Shown here: piece after piece, positions 10,084 through 19,485 of the stretch
Position numbering within the stretch: the stretch's first letter is position 1
Layout of the letters: every line of letters begins with the position of its first letter
DNA from: Legionellales bacterium
Lineage (GTDB): Bacteria; Pseudomonadota; Gammaproteobacteria; JAHCLG01
DNA: 64,000 nucleotides
NCBI GenBank assembly: GCA_026125385.1
Contig: JAHCLG010000003.1
Coordinates: 62,001 to 126,000 of the forward strand
Direction of reading: 5' to 3'
The notes under the pieces: generated by a model
Database searches by the model: none
Told to the model about the DNA's origin: nothing
What the model saw: only the letters and a program-made list of their open reading frames with translations
Made by a program: the position numbers and the translations under genes

Positions 10084-10460
10084 CCTGGAACAGAGCGCAG
10101 AAGTAGCCTGGAACGGAGCAGAGCGTAGCCTGGAACGGAGCAGAGCGGAGATCCAGGATCAGACTATTTTTATACCTCGATTTTAAACCGCTAACATCCG
10201 TTAAAAACTCAGGATCGGTGAAATTTTAAAACTCCGATCCTGGATCTACGCTGCGCTCCGTTCCAGGCTACGGCAAGCTCGGATCCTCGATCTACACTGC
10301 GAACCAGGATCGGTATCACTTTAAAACTTTGATGTTGAGTTTTTAACGGATGTTAGAACTTCAAAAATGAAAGCTTATTACGGCATGCAGTGAAGATCCC
10401 GGATCGGAGTTTTAAAATTTCACCGATCCTGGATCTACGCTTCGCTCCGTTCCAGGCTAC
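10081..10460. repeat. palindromic repeat family A, compound copy between xseA and bamA
   Basis: This 380-base gap holds no gene. It is built from repeated arms TAGCCTGGAACGGAGC ... GATCCAGGATC and their complements (GGATCTACGC ... CCGTTCCAGGCTAC). Inside are two nested perfect inverted duplications: 10211-10240 pairs with 10401-10430 over 30 bases, and 10192-10211 pairs with 10336-10355 over 20 bases. It lies between two convergent genes, so its RNA folds could act as a two-way terminator. The xseA stop codon is the TAG at its left edge. Confidence 0.88.
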
Positions 10461-10467
10461 ATGCAAA

Positions 10468-12861
10468 TTAAAAATTCGCGGCTAGGGTGAATTGGAAGAC
10501 ATCGGGATCGTCGCAATAGGCTTGGCGATCGACGGTGATACCATTCACGGTGACTGAGCCGGGTGATTGACAATAGCGCTTAATCGGTTTTGATAAGCTA
10601 AACACAATCGGTGCAAAAAAGGTTCGCCATTCGACGGAAACACCGTAAGCGTAACGCGGTTTACGAGCTTGGGCTAATTCTTGCAAAACAGTATACGTGG
10701 GCGACGTTTTGGTTGCATAGAGCTTGGAACCTTGCACGAATAACAAGGTACGAACGTTTTCATTAAATTGCGGCACGATCAAACCCATTTGACCAAAATA
10801 ACCAACATTACCGCCCATGGTATTCCCAAATTCATCTTTGGGTCCTAAGCTATTGGCTTCTAATGATGGCAATGGCACATCGGTGTCTAACCCACCGCCG
10901 AAATAATTGGTAAAAAAGGGCAATATTTGGGTATTGTTAAAGCCATTACCATAAACCGCACCGCCTTTACCCATGACAATCCAATTACGCTCACGATCGA
11001 GCGGTAAAAAGCCCTGGGTGTTAGCATTGAGTTTATAATAATGCAATGAACGCGAGCTCGCGGGCAACGCCACGGAGGCATTAACATCGGCCTCTAAACC
11101 TTTGGTGGGGAAAAATGCACGATCGAAGGAATTAAATATCCAACCCACGCTTAAAGAAGCTTGGTTATAGCGCGTTTTGCCATTTTGACGATTTAAAAAT
11201 TCCGTAATGAATAAGGGTTCAGGATTACCGGGTAATAACTTGATGTGCTCAAAGCCCGCACCAAAGGTAAAACGATTGTAGTTATTAATCGGGATACCAT
11301 AACCTAAATTACCTCCAAAGGCATTATAGGTATAGCTGTTGGTTAAGGAAGATAATTTTCCGGGATTATAGCGTTGATAATAAAAACTTAAACTTTGACT
11401 AATACCGTCTGGCGTGAAATACGGATTGGTGAAACTCACACTATACGAGCGCACATAAGCACTGTTACTGAAGTTAATACCAAATGCGTCACCCGTGCCT
11501 AAGAAATTAGGTTGGTTAAACGACGCAGATACTAAAAACTTTTGATCGGTTGAATAACCCACACCCGCTGTGATCGTCGCCGATGGCATTTCACTCACAT
11601 GCATGTTCAAATCGACTTGATTATCTTTGCCAGCCACGGGAGTAAAATCGTGATGAACGTCTTTAACAAATCCTAATAAATTTAAATTACGCGTGGAATC
11701 GTCGATGCGTTTTAAATTCACCAAGCCGCCTTCCATTTGCTGCATGACTTGACGCAAGGCTTTATCTTCGGTTTTGGTGTTGCCACTAAAATGAATTTGA
11801 CGAACATAATAACGACGGCCAGGCATAATTTCATAATTAATCGCCACCGTTTTAGCATTTTCATTGACTACAGGTTCAACAGCTATTTGAGCAAAGGCAT
11901 AGCCATGATTACCAAGGGCATGCCCCATGGCTTTTTGCGCCTCGACAATTTTTTCGCGAGAAAAAATGGTGTTGGGTGTTAAATCGACATTGGCTAATAA
12001 TTCTTCTTGGCTAATGGGAATATCGCCACTGACGTGATAACCGCTAAAGCGATATTGTGGTCCTTCTTCGACTTGCACATGAATGGTCACCTGTTGTTTA
12101 TCGGCAGATAAACTCACTTGATGGGAAACAATTTGCATGCGCAAATAACCGTGATCGAGATAATAATATTTTAAATTTTGTAAATCATCGTCGAGTTTTT
12201 CTTCGGTGTATTCATCGTCTTTAGTGAAAAAAGAAAATAAATTGGGTGTGGAGAGTTTGAATTGATGCAATAGTGTGCGTTGAGAAAAAGCCTGATTACC
12301 TGAAATGAGAATAGCGCCAACTTTAGTGACGCCACCTTCATTAATGGCAATGGTTAAGTCCACGCGATTGCGCGCTAAACGTTTGGTCGTAATATCGACA
12401 CTCGCATTATATTTGCTCAATTGCGTATATTGATTTTGCAGCGCAAATTTTAAATTAGCAATGGCGGAACGATTTAATACTTGGCCTTCAGCAATGCCCA
12501 TTTTACGCAAGACTTTGCGCAAATCATCGGATTTTATATCTTTATTGCCGCTGATGGTGATACTGCTGATCACGGGGCGTTCGCTGACGTAAATATAAAG
12601 CGTATTGCCTTCACGCCCCAATTCGACATCTTGGAAAAAACCCGTGTTATACAATGCTTGAATAATTTGCGATGAATTTTCGGGGGTGATTTCGCGACCA
12701 ATCCGCACAGGAACGTAGTTCATCACGGTTTGTTGATTGATCCCCTGCAAACCAACAATTCGGATGGCTTTAACGGTGAACGGACTAAAAGCAAATGCAG
12801 CCGTTGTTAAACAACAGCTACCCAGCGATAACATCGCAGAGAGTAATTTTTTTCCACGCAT
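10468..12861 (-). CDS. bamA: outer membrane protein assembly factor BamA
   Basis: BamA is the beta-barrel core that inserts proteins into the outer membrane. A signal peptide (MRGKKLLSAML, with the cleavage site after AAFA) precedes five POTRA domains over about residues 25-425, the first opening with FTVKAIRIVGLQGI. A 16-strand barrel follows, ending in a phenylalanine (LAANF), as outer membrane proteins do. I start at 12861, just before the signal peptide and behind GGGAAG; an upstream frame to 12927 would add residues before it. It normally follows rseP; here an unknown small gene lies between dxr and bamA. Confidence 0.95.
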   Translation of the reverse strand: MRGKKLLSAMLSLGSCCLTTAAFAFSPFTVKAIRIVGLQGINQQTVMNYVPVRIGREITPENSSQIIQALYNTGFFQDVELGREGNTLYIYVSERPVISSITISGNKDIKSDDLRKVLRKMGIAEGQVLNRSAIANLKFALQNQYTQLSKYNASVDITTKRLARNRVDLTIAINEGGVTKVGAILISGNQAFSQRTLLHQFKLSTPNLFSFFTKDDEYTEEKLDDDLQNLKYYYLDHGYLRMQIVSHQVSLSADKQQVTIHVQVEEGPQYRFSGYHVSGDIPISQEELLANVDLTPNTIFSREKIVEAQKAMGHALGNHGYAFAQIAVEPVVNENAKTVAINYEIMPGRRYYVRQIHFSGNTKTEDKALRQVMQQMEGGLVNLKRIDDSTRNLNLLGFVKDVHHDFTPVAGKDNQVDLNMHVSEMPSATITAGVGYSTDQKFLVSASFNQPNFLGTGDAFGINFSNSAYVRSYSVSFTNPYFTPDGISQSLSFYYQRYNPGKLSSLTNSYTYNAFGGNLGYGIPINNYNRFTFGAGFEHIKLLPGNPEPLFITEFLNRQNGKTRYNQASLSVGWIFNSFDRAFFPTKGLEADVNASVALPASSRSLHYYKLNANTQGFLPLDRERNWIVMGKGGAVYGNGFNNTQILPFFTNYFGGGLDTDVPLPSLEANSLGPKDEFGNTMGGNVGYFGQMGLIVPQFNENVRTLLFVQGSKLYATKTSPTYTVLQELAQARKPRYAYGVSVEWRTFFAPIVFSLSKPIKRYCQSPGSVTVNGITVDRQAYCDDPDVFQFTLAANF

Positions 12862-12969
12862 TGCGGTGATCTTCCCATACCTAATCAAACAGACGCTGAT
12901 TTTGCAATGTTCAGAGCAAAAATGCAAAAAAATATTCGGATTTCTTTTTTTGCCAAATATTGAATCAAC

Positions 12970-13452
12970 TTAGCTCATAATAAATTTCACGCCAAAAGCC
13001 CCGTTATCATGATTTTTTTCTACTATGTTGGTCACACAATCTTTGTAAGAAGCTCCTGATCCCGGTGTCGGGTAGGCATCGGCATTAAAGACGAGATATT
13101 GATCTCCACGGACTTGTTTCCAAAATTTTGACCAACTCAAAGTGCATTTTTCATAAGTCAGCGTTCCACCCTCAACATCATCGAAAGAAGATGAGCTGAA
13201 ACTATCACTACTCTTAGCAGGCAATGGATTTTGTGGTTTAATACTTTTATCCCGAAGATCTATGATAATTAGTTTCATAGAAGAAGAGGTTTGGTTAGTG
13301 ATTTTAATTTTAGTGGGTTCGAGAGTGTGCACTGTATTGCGGGAAGAGGTTCCATTAATAACCAAATTTTGATGGGTATTAGAAGTTGAAGAAGCGTGAT
13401 TAGATGCTAGAAAATAGGATTTGAACAATTTAATGACTTGAAAAATATCCAT
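12970..13452 (-). CDS. hypothetical protein, 160 residues, in the rseP position
   Basis: I do not recognise this family. There is no clear signal peptide or membrane helix. A Ser/Thr/Asn-rich N-terminal third (residues 15-45) leads to a likely beta-rich domain (PTKIKITNQ, MKLIIIDLRD) with a serine cluster near 80-90, and ends with a Trp/Tyr-containing part (LSWSKFWKQVRGDQYLVFNA and GAFGVKFIMS). The alternation suggests a small beta-sandwich, but that is only an impression. It lies between dxr and bamA on the same strand, 28 bases from dxr, where rseP is usually found, so it is probably co-transcribed with essential envelope genes. Confidence 0.6.
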   Translation of the reverse strand: MDIFQVIKLFKSYFLASNHASSTSNTHQNLVINGTSSRNTVHTLEPTKIKITNQTSSSMKLIIIDLRDKSIKPQNPLPAKSSDSFSSSSFDDVEGGTLTYEKCTLSWSKFWKQVRGDQYLVFNADAYPTPGSGASYKDCVTNIVEKNHDNGAFGVKFIMS

Positions 13453-13479
13453 ATTATCATCCTTCTGAAGTTTAGGTTG

Positions 13480-14697
13480 TTAGGTATTGTAAATTTGAAG
13501 ATACTCGTTAACAAAAGAACGAGCATCCCTATCTGCTTTAATAATCATTTCTATTTCTGCCATCTCTTCACGAGCATTGGTATTATTTGTCTTGTATGAA
13601 ATATTAGTACAGTGCGTCATGGCCATTTCGCAAATGTGAACGATATCCGTAAAGCGTATTTTTTCCTGTAAAAACGCCATAACCGCCACTTCATTCGCGG
13701 CATTTAAAATTGCACTCGCAAATCCACCCAGTTCTAAGGCGCGATAGGCTAACTGTAATCCAGGAAATCGTTTTTCATCGATGCTCTCAAAGTCCAAACG
13801 CGCGCATTCAATTAAATTTAATGATTTCACCCCAGAAGTGATGCGCGCTGGCCAACTTAACGCACAGGCAATAGGAATACGCATATCGGGTTGGCCTAAT
13901 TGCGCCAGTAATGAACCATCGGCATATTCCACTAACGAATGAATAATACTTTGAGGATGCAATACCACTTCGATTTCTGCACTCGTTTGTTGAAATAACC
14001 AATGCGCTTCAATAACTTCTAAGGCTTTATTCATCATCGTCGCCGAGTCGACGGAAATTTTTTTACCCATACTCCAATTGGGATGCGCGCAGGCTTGCTC
14101 GGGAGTCACACTTGCCAGTGTTTCATACGCCCATTCGCGAAATGGTCCGCCGGATGCCGTTAAAATAATTTTATTGACGCCTAAGGGTTTTTCACCACAA
14201 CGATACTGTGCGGGCATGGCTTGAAAAATAGCATTGTGCTCGCTATCCACAGGAATAATTTCGGCATGATAGTGTTGGGCAGTTTTCATGATCACTTCAC
14301 CGGCCATAATTAATGCCTCTTTATTGGCCAGTAAAATGCGTTTTCCGGCACGTGCTGCGGCTAGTGTGGAGCGCATACCAATGCCTCCCACAATTGCAGC
14401 CATCACACTATCGACTTCTGGAAAACTGACGATGGTTTCTAACGCTTGTGCGCCAGATAATACTTGTGTGGGTAATTGATATTGTTCAATTTTATTTTTT
14501 AATTGTTGTGCAGGTTCTTCATCTGTCATCACCGCATACTTGGGCTTAAATTGCTGGCATTGTTGCAATAATAAAGTAACATTCGCATGACCACTCAAAG
14601 CAAATACGGAAAATTGCTGCGGATGTTGCGCAATCACGTTTAAGGTATTTTGTCCGATGGATCCGGTTGAACCTAAAATACAAATATTTTTTTTCAC
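13480..14697 (-). CDS. dxr: 1-deoxy-D-xylulose 5-phosphate reductoisomerase
   Basis: Dxr makes 2-C-methyl-D-erythritol 4-phosphate with NADPH, the second step of the non-mevalonate isoprenoid pathway. The NADPH loop GSTGSIGQNTL opens the protein, the metal and substrate site DSEHNAIFQ lies near residue 150, and HPNWSMGKKISVDSATMMNK near 210 forms the flexible active-site loop. The length of 405 residues is normal. It overlaps the cdsA stop by 4 bases. IspD and IspF of the same pathway are encoded at 40.6-41.8 kb. Confidence 0.97.
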   Translation of the reverse strand: MKKNICILGSTGSIGQNTLNVIAQHPQQFSVFALSGHANVTLLLQQCQQFKPKYAVMTDEEPAQQLKNKIEQYQLPTQVLSGAQALETIVSFPEVDSVMAAIVGGIGMRSTLAAARAGKRILLANKEALIMAGEVIMKTAQHYHAEIIPVDSEHNAIFQAMPAQYRCGEKPLGVNKIILTASGGPFREWAYETLASVTPEQACAHPNWSMGKKISVDSATMMNKALEVIEAHWLFQQTSAEIEVVLHPQSIIHSLVEYADGSLLAQLGQPDMRIPIACALSWPARITSGVKSLNLIECARLDFESIDEKRFPGLQLAYRALELGGFASAILNAANEVAVMAFLQEKIRFTDIVHICEMAMTHCTNISYKTNNTNAREEMAEIEMIIKADRDARSFVNEYLQIYNT

Positions 14698-15509
14698 GCC
14701 ATCCCTCTTAACATTAATTCTACTAAGGCAAAGAGTGGGATCACGGCAAATAAACTGTCTAAGCGATCGAGTAATCCTCCGTGTCCTGGAAAAATGGTCC
14801 CACTGTCTTTCACACCTTGCTGACGTTTCACCATGCTTTCGGTTAAATCGCCAACAATTGAAATAAAGACAAACATCACTCCAATAATTAAATATAAAAT
14901 GGCTTGAGATAAGGATAATTTAAATAATATAACGCCAAGTATTGCCACGATCATTCCACCCATCACACCGCCACTGACACCCTCCCACGTTTTTTTAGGG
15001 CTCACTTTAGGTGCTAATAAATGTTTACCCCAAGCTCTTCCGGCAAAATAAGCGCCAGAATCGGCACTCCAAATAAATACTAACACTAATATTAATTGGT
15101 AACGCCCAGCAGGATAAGCCACCAGTTGATTTAAGCCCAACCAGGTGGGAATGAATAACATAAGACCCGCTATTAAACGCAACGATAAAAACTGCCACCA
15201 TTGCCAATTTTTAGGAAAAGTAAAAATTAAGGCGCTCGCAAAAATCCAGCCTAATGTGGCTAAAAAATAAATGCTAAAATGAAGGCTTAAATCGGCATAC
15301 CATAATCCGTAACAACTTGCGGCAATAAACAATAAATAACTTACCTGCAACGCACGCTGTTTAATTTCACATAGGATTAACCATTCCCACGCACAGCCTA
15401 AGATTAATATCGCACTTAACATAGCAAGTGCTGTTAATGGTAAATATAATAAACACAACAATACTAATGGTATTAAGAGTGCTGCGGTTAAGATGCGTTG
15501 TTTTAGCAT
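14694..15509 (-). CDS. cdsA: phosphatidate cytidylyltransferase
   Basis: CdsA makes CDP-diacylglycerol from phosphatidic acid and CTP at the inner membrane and feeds all phospholipid synthesis. The protein has about eight membrane segments and the family signature near its C-terminus: SMVKRQQGVKDSG followed by PGHGGLLDRLDS, with the metal-binding aspartates. The length of 271 residues is standard. It overlaps uppS by 7 bases upstream and dxr by 4 bases downstream, so it is tightly coupled in the rpsB-to-dxr run. Confidence 0.97.
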   Translation of the reverse strand: MLKQRILTAALLIPLVLLCLLYLPLTALAMLSAILILGCAWEWLILCEIKQRALQVSYLLFIAASCYGLWYADLSLHFSIYFLATLGWIFASALIFTFPKNWQWWQFLSLRLIAGLMLFIPTWLGLNQLVAYPAGRYQLILVLVFIWSADSGAYFAGRAWGKHLLAPKVSPKKTWEGVSGGVMGGMIVAILGVILFKLSLSQAILYLIIGVMFVFISIVGDLTESMVKRQQGVKDSGTIFPGHGGLLDRLDSLFAVIPLFALVELMLRGMA

Positions 15510-16246
15510 AAGTCGGAATTTTCCTGTGTTTGTAATTGTGTGCCGGTATAACCAAAACGGCGTTGACGTTGATTAAATGCGGCAATTGCTTGGTCAAAAT
15601 CTTCCGCACGAAAATCTGGCCATAACGTTTGAGTAAAATATAATTCCGTATAAGCTAATTGCCATAGCATAAAATTACTTAACCGACATTCACCACTAGT
15701 GCGGATGAATAAATCGGGTTCGGGTAAAGCGGCTGTCGCTAACTGTTGTTCAATAGTTTCAACATTTATTTCTGCTGGAGAGAGAATGTTTTGCTGGAAT
15801 TGACGAACTATTTTTTCTAAGGCGTGTTGAATATCCCAGCGCCCTGAATAATTGACCAGTAAATTTAATTGCAATCCGCTATTCTGAGCGGTTTTTTCTT
15901 CGCAATCTTCAATCACCTTAAGCAAACTTGGTGAAAAACGCGAGCGATCGCCTAGAATACGAAGTTTGATATTATTTTTATGCAGTGATTTAATTTCGCG
16001 TTTTAAACTGAGGCGAAATAAATTCATCAAAAAATTGACTTCATCTGGCGGACGTCGCCAATTTTCTTGACCAAAGGCAAATAAACTTAATACTGGAATT
16101 GCTAATTGCACTGCGCGTTGAAGAATACTACGCACTGATTGCACGCCGGCTTTGTGGCCGGCAATGCGCGGCAAATTACGCTGCAATGCCCAACGCCCAT
16201 TCCCATCCATGACAATAGCAACATGTTGGGGTACGACATTAGGCAC
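15503..16246 (-). CDS. uppS: undecaprenyl diphosphate synthase
   Basis: UppS (IspU) extends farnesyl diphosphate with eight isopentenyl units to the C55 carrier lipid for peptidoglycan. The N-terminal VAIVMDGNGRWA contains the catalytic aspartate, FAFGQENWRR follows near residue 75, and RTSGE with the following segment near 195 binds isopentenyl diphosphate. The length of 247 residues is normal. It lies 11 bases after frr and overlaps cdsA, the usual order in gammaproteobacteria. Confidence 0.97.
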   Translation of the reverse strand: MPNVVPQHVAIVMDGNGRWALQRNLPRIAGHKAGVQSVRSILQRAVQLAIPVLSLFAFGQENWRRPPDEVNFLMNLFRLSLKREIKSLHKNNIKLRILGDRSRFSPSLLKVIEDCEEKTAQNSGLQLNLLVNYSGRWDIQHALEKIVRQFQQNILSPAEINVETIEQQLATAALPEPDLFIRTSGECRLSNFMLWQLAYTELYFTQTLWPDFRAEDFDQAIAAFNQRQRRFGYTGTQLQTQENSDLC

Positions 16247-16257
16247 GAGTGATTATC

Positions 16258-16815
16258 CTATACTTCCATCAATTCTTGTTCTTTCGTAGCGAGCAAGGCA
16301 TCGATTTCGGCAATGTGTTTATCCGTCATTTTTTGAATAGCCTCTTCCGCACGACGTTGATCGTCTTCGGTGATATCTTTGCTTTTTAATAATTCTTTTA
16401 AATGATTATTGGCATCGCGACGAATATTACGCACCGCAACTTTAGCATCTTCACCTTCTCCGCGCACGACTTTAGTCATTTCTTTGCGGCGTTCTTCGGT
16501 GAGTGCGGGTAATGGAACACGAATATTCATGCCTACGGTGACTGGATTTAAACCTAAATCAGCGTTCATGATGGCTTTTTCAATCGGTTCAACCATGTTT
16601 TTTTCCCATGGTGTGATCATAAGGCTACGGGCATCGGCAGCGGTAACGCTCGCCACTTGATTTAAGGGCGAAGGATTTCCGTAATACAACACCGTGATGT
16701 GTTCTAATAAACTCGGATGTGCACGACCCGTGCGAATTTTTGCTAAATTATTTTTAAAGGTTTCAACGGATTTTTTCATGCGTTGCGTGACGTCTTGTTT
16801 CAGTGTTTCGATCAT
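16258..16815 (-). CDS. frr: ribosome recycling factor
   Basis: Frr splits post-termination ribosomes together with EF-G. At 185 residues it has exactly the family length, with the family signatures [13 protein letters not shown] near residue 28, [17 protein letters not shown] near 110, and RNIRRDAN near 132. It begins 2 bases after the pyrH stop, in the conserved order rpsB-tsf-pyrH-frr. Confidence 0.98.
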   Translation of the reverse strand: MIETLKQDVTQRMKKSVETFKNNLAKIRTGRAHPSLLEHITVLYYGNPSPLNQVASVTAADARSLMITPWEKNMVEPIEKAIMNADLGLNPVTVGMNIRVPLPALTEERRKEMTKVVRGEGEDAKVAVRNIRRDANNHLKELLKSKDITEDDQRRAEEAIQKMTDKHIAEIDALLATKEQELMEV

Positions 16816-16817
16816 GT

Positions 16818-17543
16818 TTAGTCTCCTTTGGTAACCAATGTTCCTTCATCTTCACCAGTAATAATTCGTAATAAGGCACCTGCTTTGGTGACATTAAAAA
16901 CACGGATGGGCATGTTATGATCGCGACATTGGCAAAATGCGCTTAAATCCATTACCCCTAATTCTTTGCTTAATACTTCGCTATAGGTTAAACGTTGATA
17001 ACGTTTAGCATGCGGATTTTTGGCGGGATCGGAATCGTAAATGCCATCGACAGTGGTGGCTTTGAGTAGAATATCGGCATCAACTTCAATGCTGCGCAAA
17101 CTGGCGGCTGAATCGGTAGTCACTAAGGGATTACCCGTACCCGCCGAGAAAATGACTACGCGACCTTCGTCGAGATGATAAGAAGCTTTTCGCCGATCGT
17201 AATGATCAACAACGCCACTCATGGGGATCGCTGACATTACGCGAGTGGGCACATCGAATTGTTCTAAGACATCACGAAATGCCAGCGCATTCATGACTGT
17301 GGCCAGCATGCCCATATAATCGCCGGTGATTCTGCCTAAGCCCGCTTCGGAGAGTGCGCGGCCGCGGAATAAATTTCCGCCGCCGATCACTAAACCGACT
17401 TGCACGTTAAGACGAATTAATTCGGCCACTTCTTTGGCCATGCGTGCAATGACACTGGGATCTATACCGAAGTCACTGTTGCCCATTAATGCTTCGCCGC
17501 TTAATTTTAACAAAATGCGACGAAAAATCGGCTGGTGCTTCAT
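16818..17543 (-). CDS. pyrH: UMP kinase
   Basis: PyrH phosphorylates UMP to UDP as an allosteric hexamer of the amino-acid-kinase fold, unlike eukaryotic UMP kinases. Visible signatures are [11 protein letters not shown] at the N-terminus, [12 protein letters not shown] near residue 50, and the [13 protein letters not shown] nucleotide-site segment near 134. The length of 241 residues is typical. It follows tsf by 3 bases. Confidence 0.98.
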   Translation of the reverse strand: MKHQPIFRRILLKLSGEALMGNSDFGIDPSVIARMAKEVAELIRLNVQVGLVIGGGNLFRGRALSEAGLGRITGDYMGMLATVMNALAFRDVLEQFDVPTRVMSAIPMSGVVDHYDRRKASYHLDEGRVVIFSAGTGNPLVTTDSAASLRSIEVDADILLKATTVDGIYDSDPAKNPHAKRYQRLTYSEVLSKELGVMDLSAFCQCRDHNMPIRVFNVTKAGALLRIITGEDEGTLVTKGD

Positions 17544-17546
17544 GCC

Positions 17547-18428
17547 TTATTCTCCGCGTGCTTGTGCCATCACTTCTTTAGCAAAATCCACTTCAACTTT
17601 TTCAATGCCTTCACCGACTTCAAACCGCACAAAACGCACGACTTGTGCTTTTTCGGTGGTTAATAAAGCTTGGACAGTGACATCGGGATTTTTAATAAAT
17701 GCTTGGCCGAGCAAAGTATTTTCTTTTAAAAATTTGCTGACGCGACCTTGTACCATTTTTTCCACGATATCGGCAGGCTTGCCAGAGGTGGCCGCTTGCG
17801 TTTGCGCGATGTCGCGTTCTTTTTCGATGATCGCAGCATCCACGCCCTTTTCATCCACTGCGAGTGGATTGCTAGCAGCGATATGCATGGCTAAATCTTT
17901 GGCTAATTCTTGGCTTGCACCTTTGACATCGATTAACACACCGATGCGTGAGCCATGAGAATAATAGCCGACTTCACCTTGGGTTTCGAACAATTCCAAG
18001 CGGCGCACATTAATGTTTTCGCCAATTTTAATCACGAGTTCTGCGCGTTCTTGTTCGACGCTATTTTGACTACCCGCTAACGTCAGTTGTTTTAATTTTT
18101 CTAAATCAACACAACGATGCTTTAATGCAGTTTCTGCAACGTGATTGGCAAAATGAACAAAATTTTCATCGCGCGCCACGAAATCGGTTTCGCAATTCAC
18201 TTCTGCAATGATGGCAACTTTTGCGGCTGCATCGTGTTGAATGACAATCATGCCTTCAGCAGCAATACGTCCCGATTTTTTAGCGGCTTTCGCTTGACCA
18301 TTTTTACGCATTTCGGTGATGGCGGCTTCAATATCGCCATTGCTTTCGACTAAGGCTTTTTTGCATTCCATCATGCCAGCACCGGTACGTTCGCGCAGTT
18401 CTTTCACCATTTGGGCGGTTATACTCAT
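17547..18428 (-). CDS. tsf: elongation factor Ts
   Basis: EF-Ts is the nucleotide exchange factor for EF-Tu. The N-terminal UBA-like domain has LRERTGAGMMECKKAL, and the core has EVNCETDFVARDENF near residue 78, the segment that disrupts the EF-Tu magnesium site. The length of 293 residues is normal. It lies 19 bases behind rpsB, with which it is normally co-transcribed. Confidence 0.98.
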   Translation of the reverse strand: MSITAQMVKELRERTGAGMMECKKALVESNGDIEAAITEMRKNGQAKAAKKSGRIAAEGMIVIQHDAAAKVAIIAEVNCETDFVARDENFVHFANHVAETALKHRCVDLEKLKQLTLAGSQNSVEQERAELVIKIGENINVRRLELFETQGEVGYYSHGSRIGVLIDVKGASQELAKDLAMHIAASNPLAVDEKGVDAAIIEKERDIAQTQAATSGKPADIVEKMVQGRVSKFLKENTLLGQAFIKNPDVTVQALLTTEKAQVVRFVRFEVGEGIEKVEVDFAKEVMAQARGE

Positions 18429-18447
18429 TGACTATTCCCTCTTAAAC

Positions 18448-19287
18448 TTATTTTGCAACAACGTGCTGTTCTTTGATTTTGATGTTAGCCGTTTTTAATA
18501 GTGGAGAAATTCTAGCAGCTCCCGCATCTTCTTCGTCACTCAAATCATCGTAACGGCGTTCTTCTTCGACTTCCACGAATTCATCTTCGCTGGTTGCGGT
18601 AGTCACAGAACCGCGAGCTTCGATAATGGCATCGGCCACGGCTTTGGTATAGAGTTCAATCGCACTGCGCGAGTCATCGTTGCCTGGAATGATATAATCA
18701 ATGTTATCGGGATCGCGATTGGTATCGACCACGCCGACCACAGGAATTTTTAATTTATTGGCTTCTTGCACAGCAATTTTTTCGTAACCGACGTCGATGA
18801 CGAATAAAGCATCGGGAAGACTACCCATATCTTTAATACCGCCAAGACTGCGTTCTAATTTTTCGATTTCATGACGAATGTTTAACACTTCTTTTTTGGT
18901 TAAACGTTCAAAAAGACCTTGTTTTTCTTGTGCTTCTAATTCTTTTAAGCGACGAATCGATTGACGCACGGTTTTATAATTCGTGAGCATGCCGCCTAAC
19001 CAGCGATAATCCACATAAGGCATACCGCAGCGTTTGGCGTGTTCACGGATAACTTCTTGCGCTGACCATTTGGTGCCAACGAATAATACTTTGCCTTTAT
19101 TGGCCGCTAAACGGCTGAAGAAATTGATGGCTTCATCGAATAAAACGATGGTTTCTTCAAGATTAATGACGTGGATTTTATTGCGGGCACCAAAAATATA
19201 CGATGCCATTTTAGGATTCCAGTAACGGGTTTGATGACCAAAATGAACGCCAGCGGCGAGCATGTGTCGCATAGTAACTTTAGACAT
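18448..19287 (-). CDS. rpsB: 30S ribosomal protein S2
   Basis: The sequence begins [20 protein letters not shown], and has [20 protein letters not shown], the [15 protein letters not shown] helix hairpin and the [19 protein letters not shown] signature, all diagnostic for S2. The protein is 279 residues, longer than E. coli S2 because of an acidic tail ([19 protein letters not shown]) and a basic end. It opens the rpsB-tsf-pyrH-frr-uppS-cdsA-dxr run. S2 usually represses its own operon through the mRNA leader, and a strong leader hairpin is present upstream. Confidence 0.98.
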   Translation of the reverse strand: MSKVTMRHMLAAGVHFGHQTRYWNPKMASYIFGARNKIHVINLEETIVLFDEAINFFSRLAANKGKVLFVGTKWSAQEVIREHAKRCGMPYVDYRWLGGMLTNYKTVRQSIRRLKELEAQEKQGLFERLTKKEVLNIRHEIEKLERSLGGIKDMGSLPDALFVIDVGYEKIAVQEANKLKIPVVGVVDTNRDPDNIDYIIPGNDDSRSAIELYTKAVADAIIEARGSVTTATSEDEFVEVEEERRYDDLSDEEDAGAARISPLLKTANIKIKEQHVVAK

Positions 19288-19396
19288 TGATAACTCCTAT
19301 TGGGTTAAACTTCCACTTATCCCAACAACCAACTTGTTGAAATGATTAAACTTCTCTAAGCACCCTGATTGATGTGTCGATAAGTGTGACCGATTT

Positions 19397-19420
19397 AAAC
19401 CTGCTCTTATGAGCAGGTTT
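19397..19420 (-). promoter_or_regulatory. leader hairpin of the rpsB operon
   Basis: A perfect 10-base-pair stem with a 4-base loop (AAACCTGCTC / GAGCAGGTTT). From the promoter at 19424-19452 transcription should start around 19417, so this hairpin sits at the very 5' end of the mRNA, over 100 bases before the rpsB start. Leaders upstream of rpsB are known S2 autoregulatory elements in gammaproteobacteria; whether this hairpin does the same job is inference. There is no T tract, so a plain terminator is less likely. Confidence 0.5.
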
Positions 19421-19423
19421 GGA

Positions 19424-19452
19424 TTTATACCACACAATGCGATAAATCACAA
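19424..19452 (-). promoter_or_regulatory. sigma-70 promoter of rpsB
   Basis: On the minus strand TTGTGA (19447-19452) is followed after 17 bases by TATAAA (19424-19429). It lies between the small membrane protein gene and rpsB, and places the leader hairpin at the transcript start. Confidence 0.6.
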
Positions 19453-19485
19453 TGTGCGGTTAGACAGAATTTTGAGGCAGAATGT

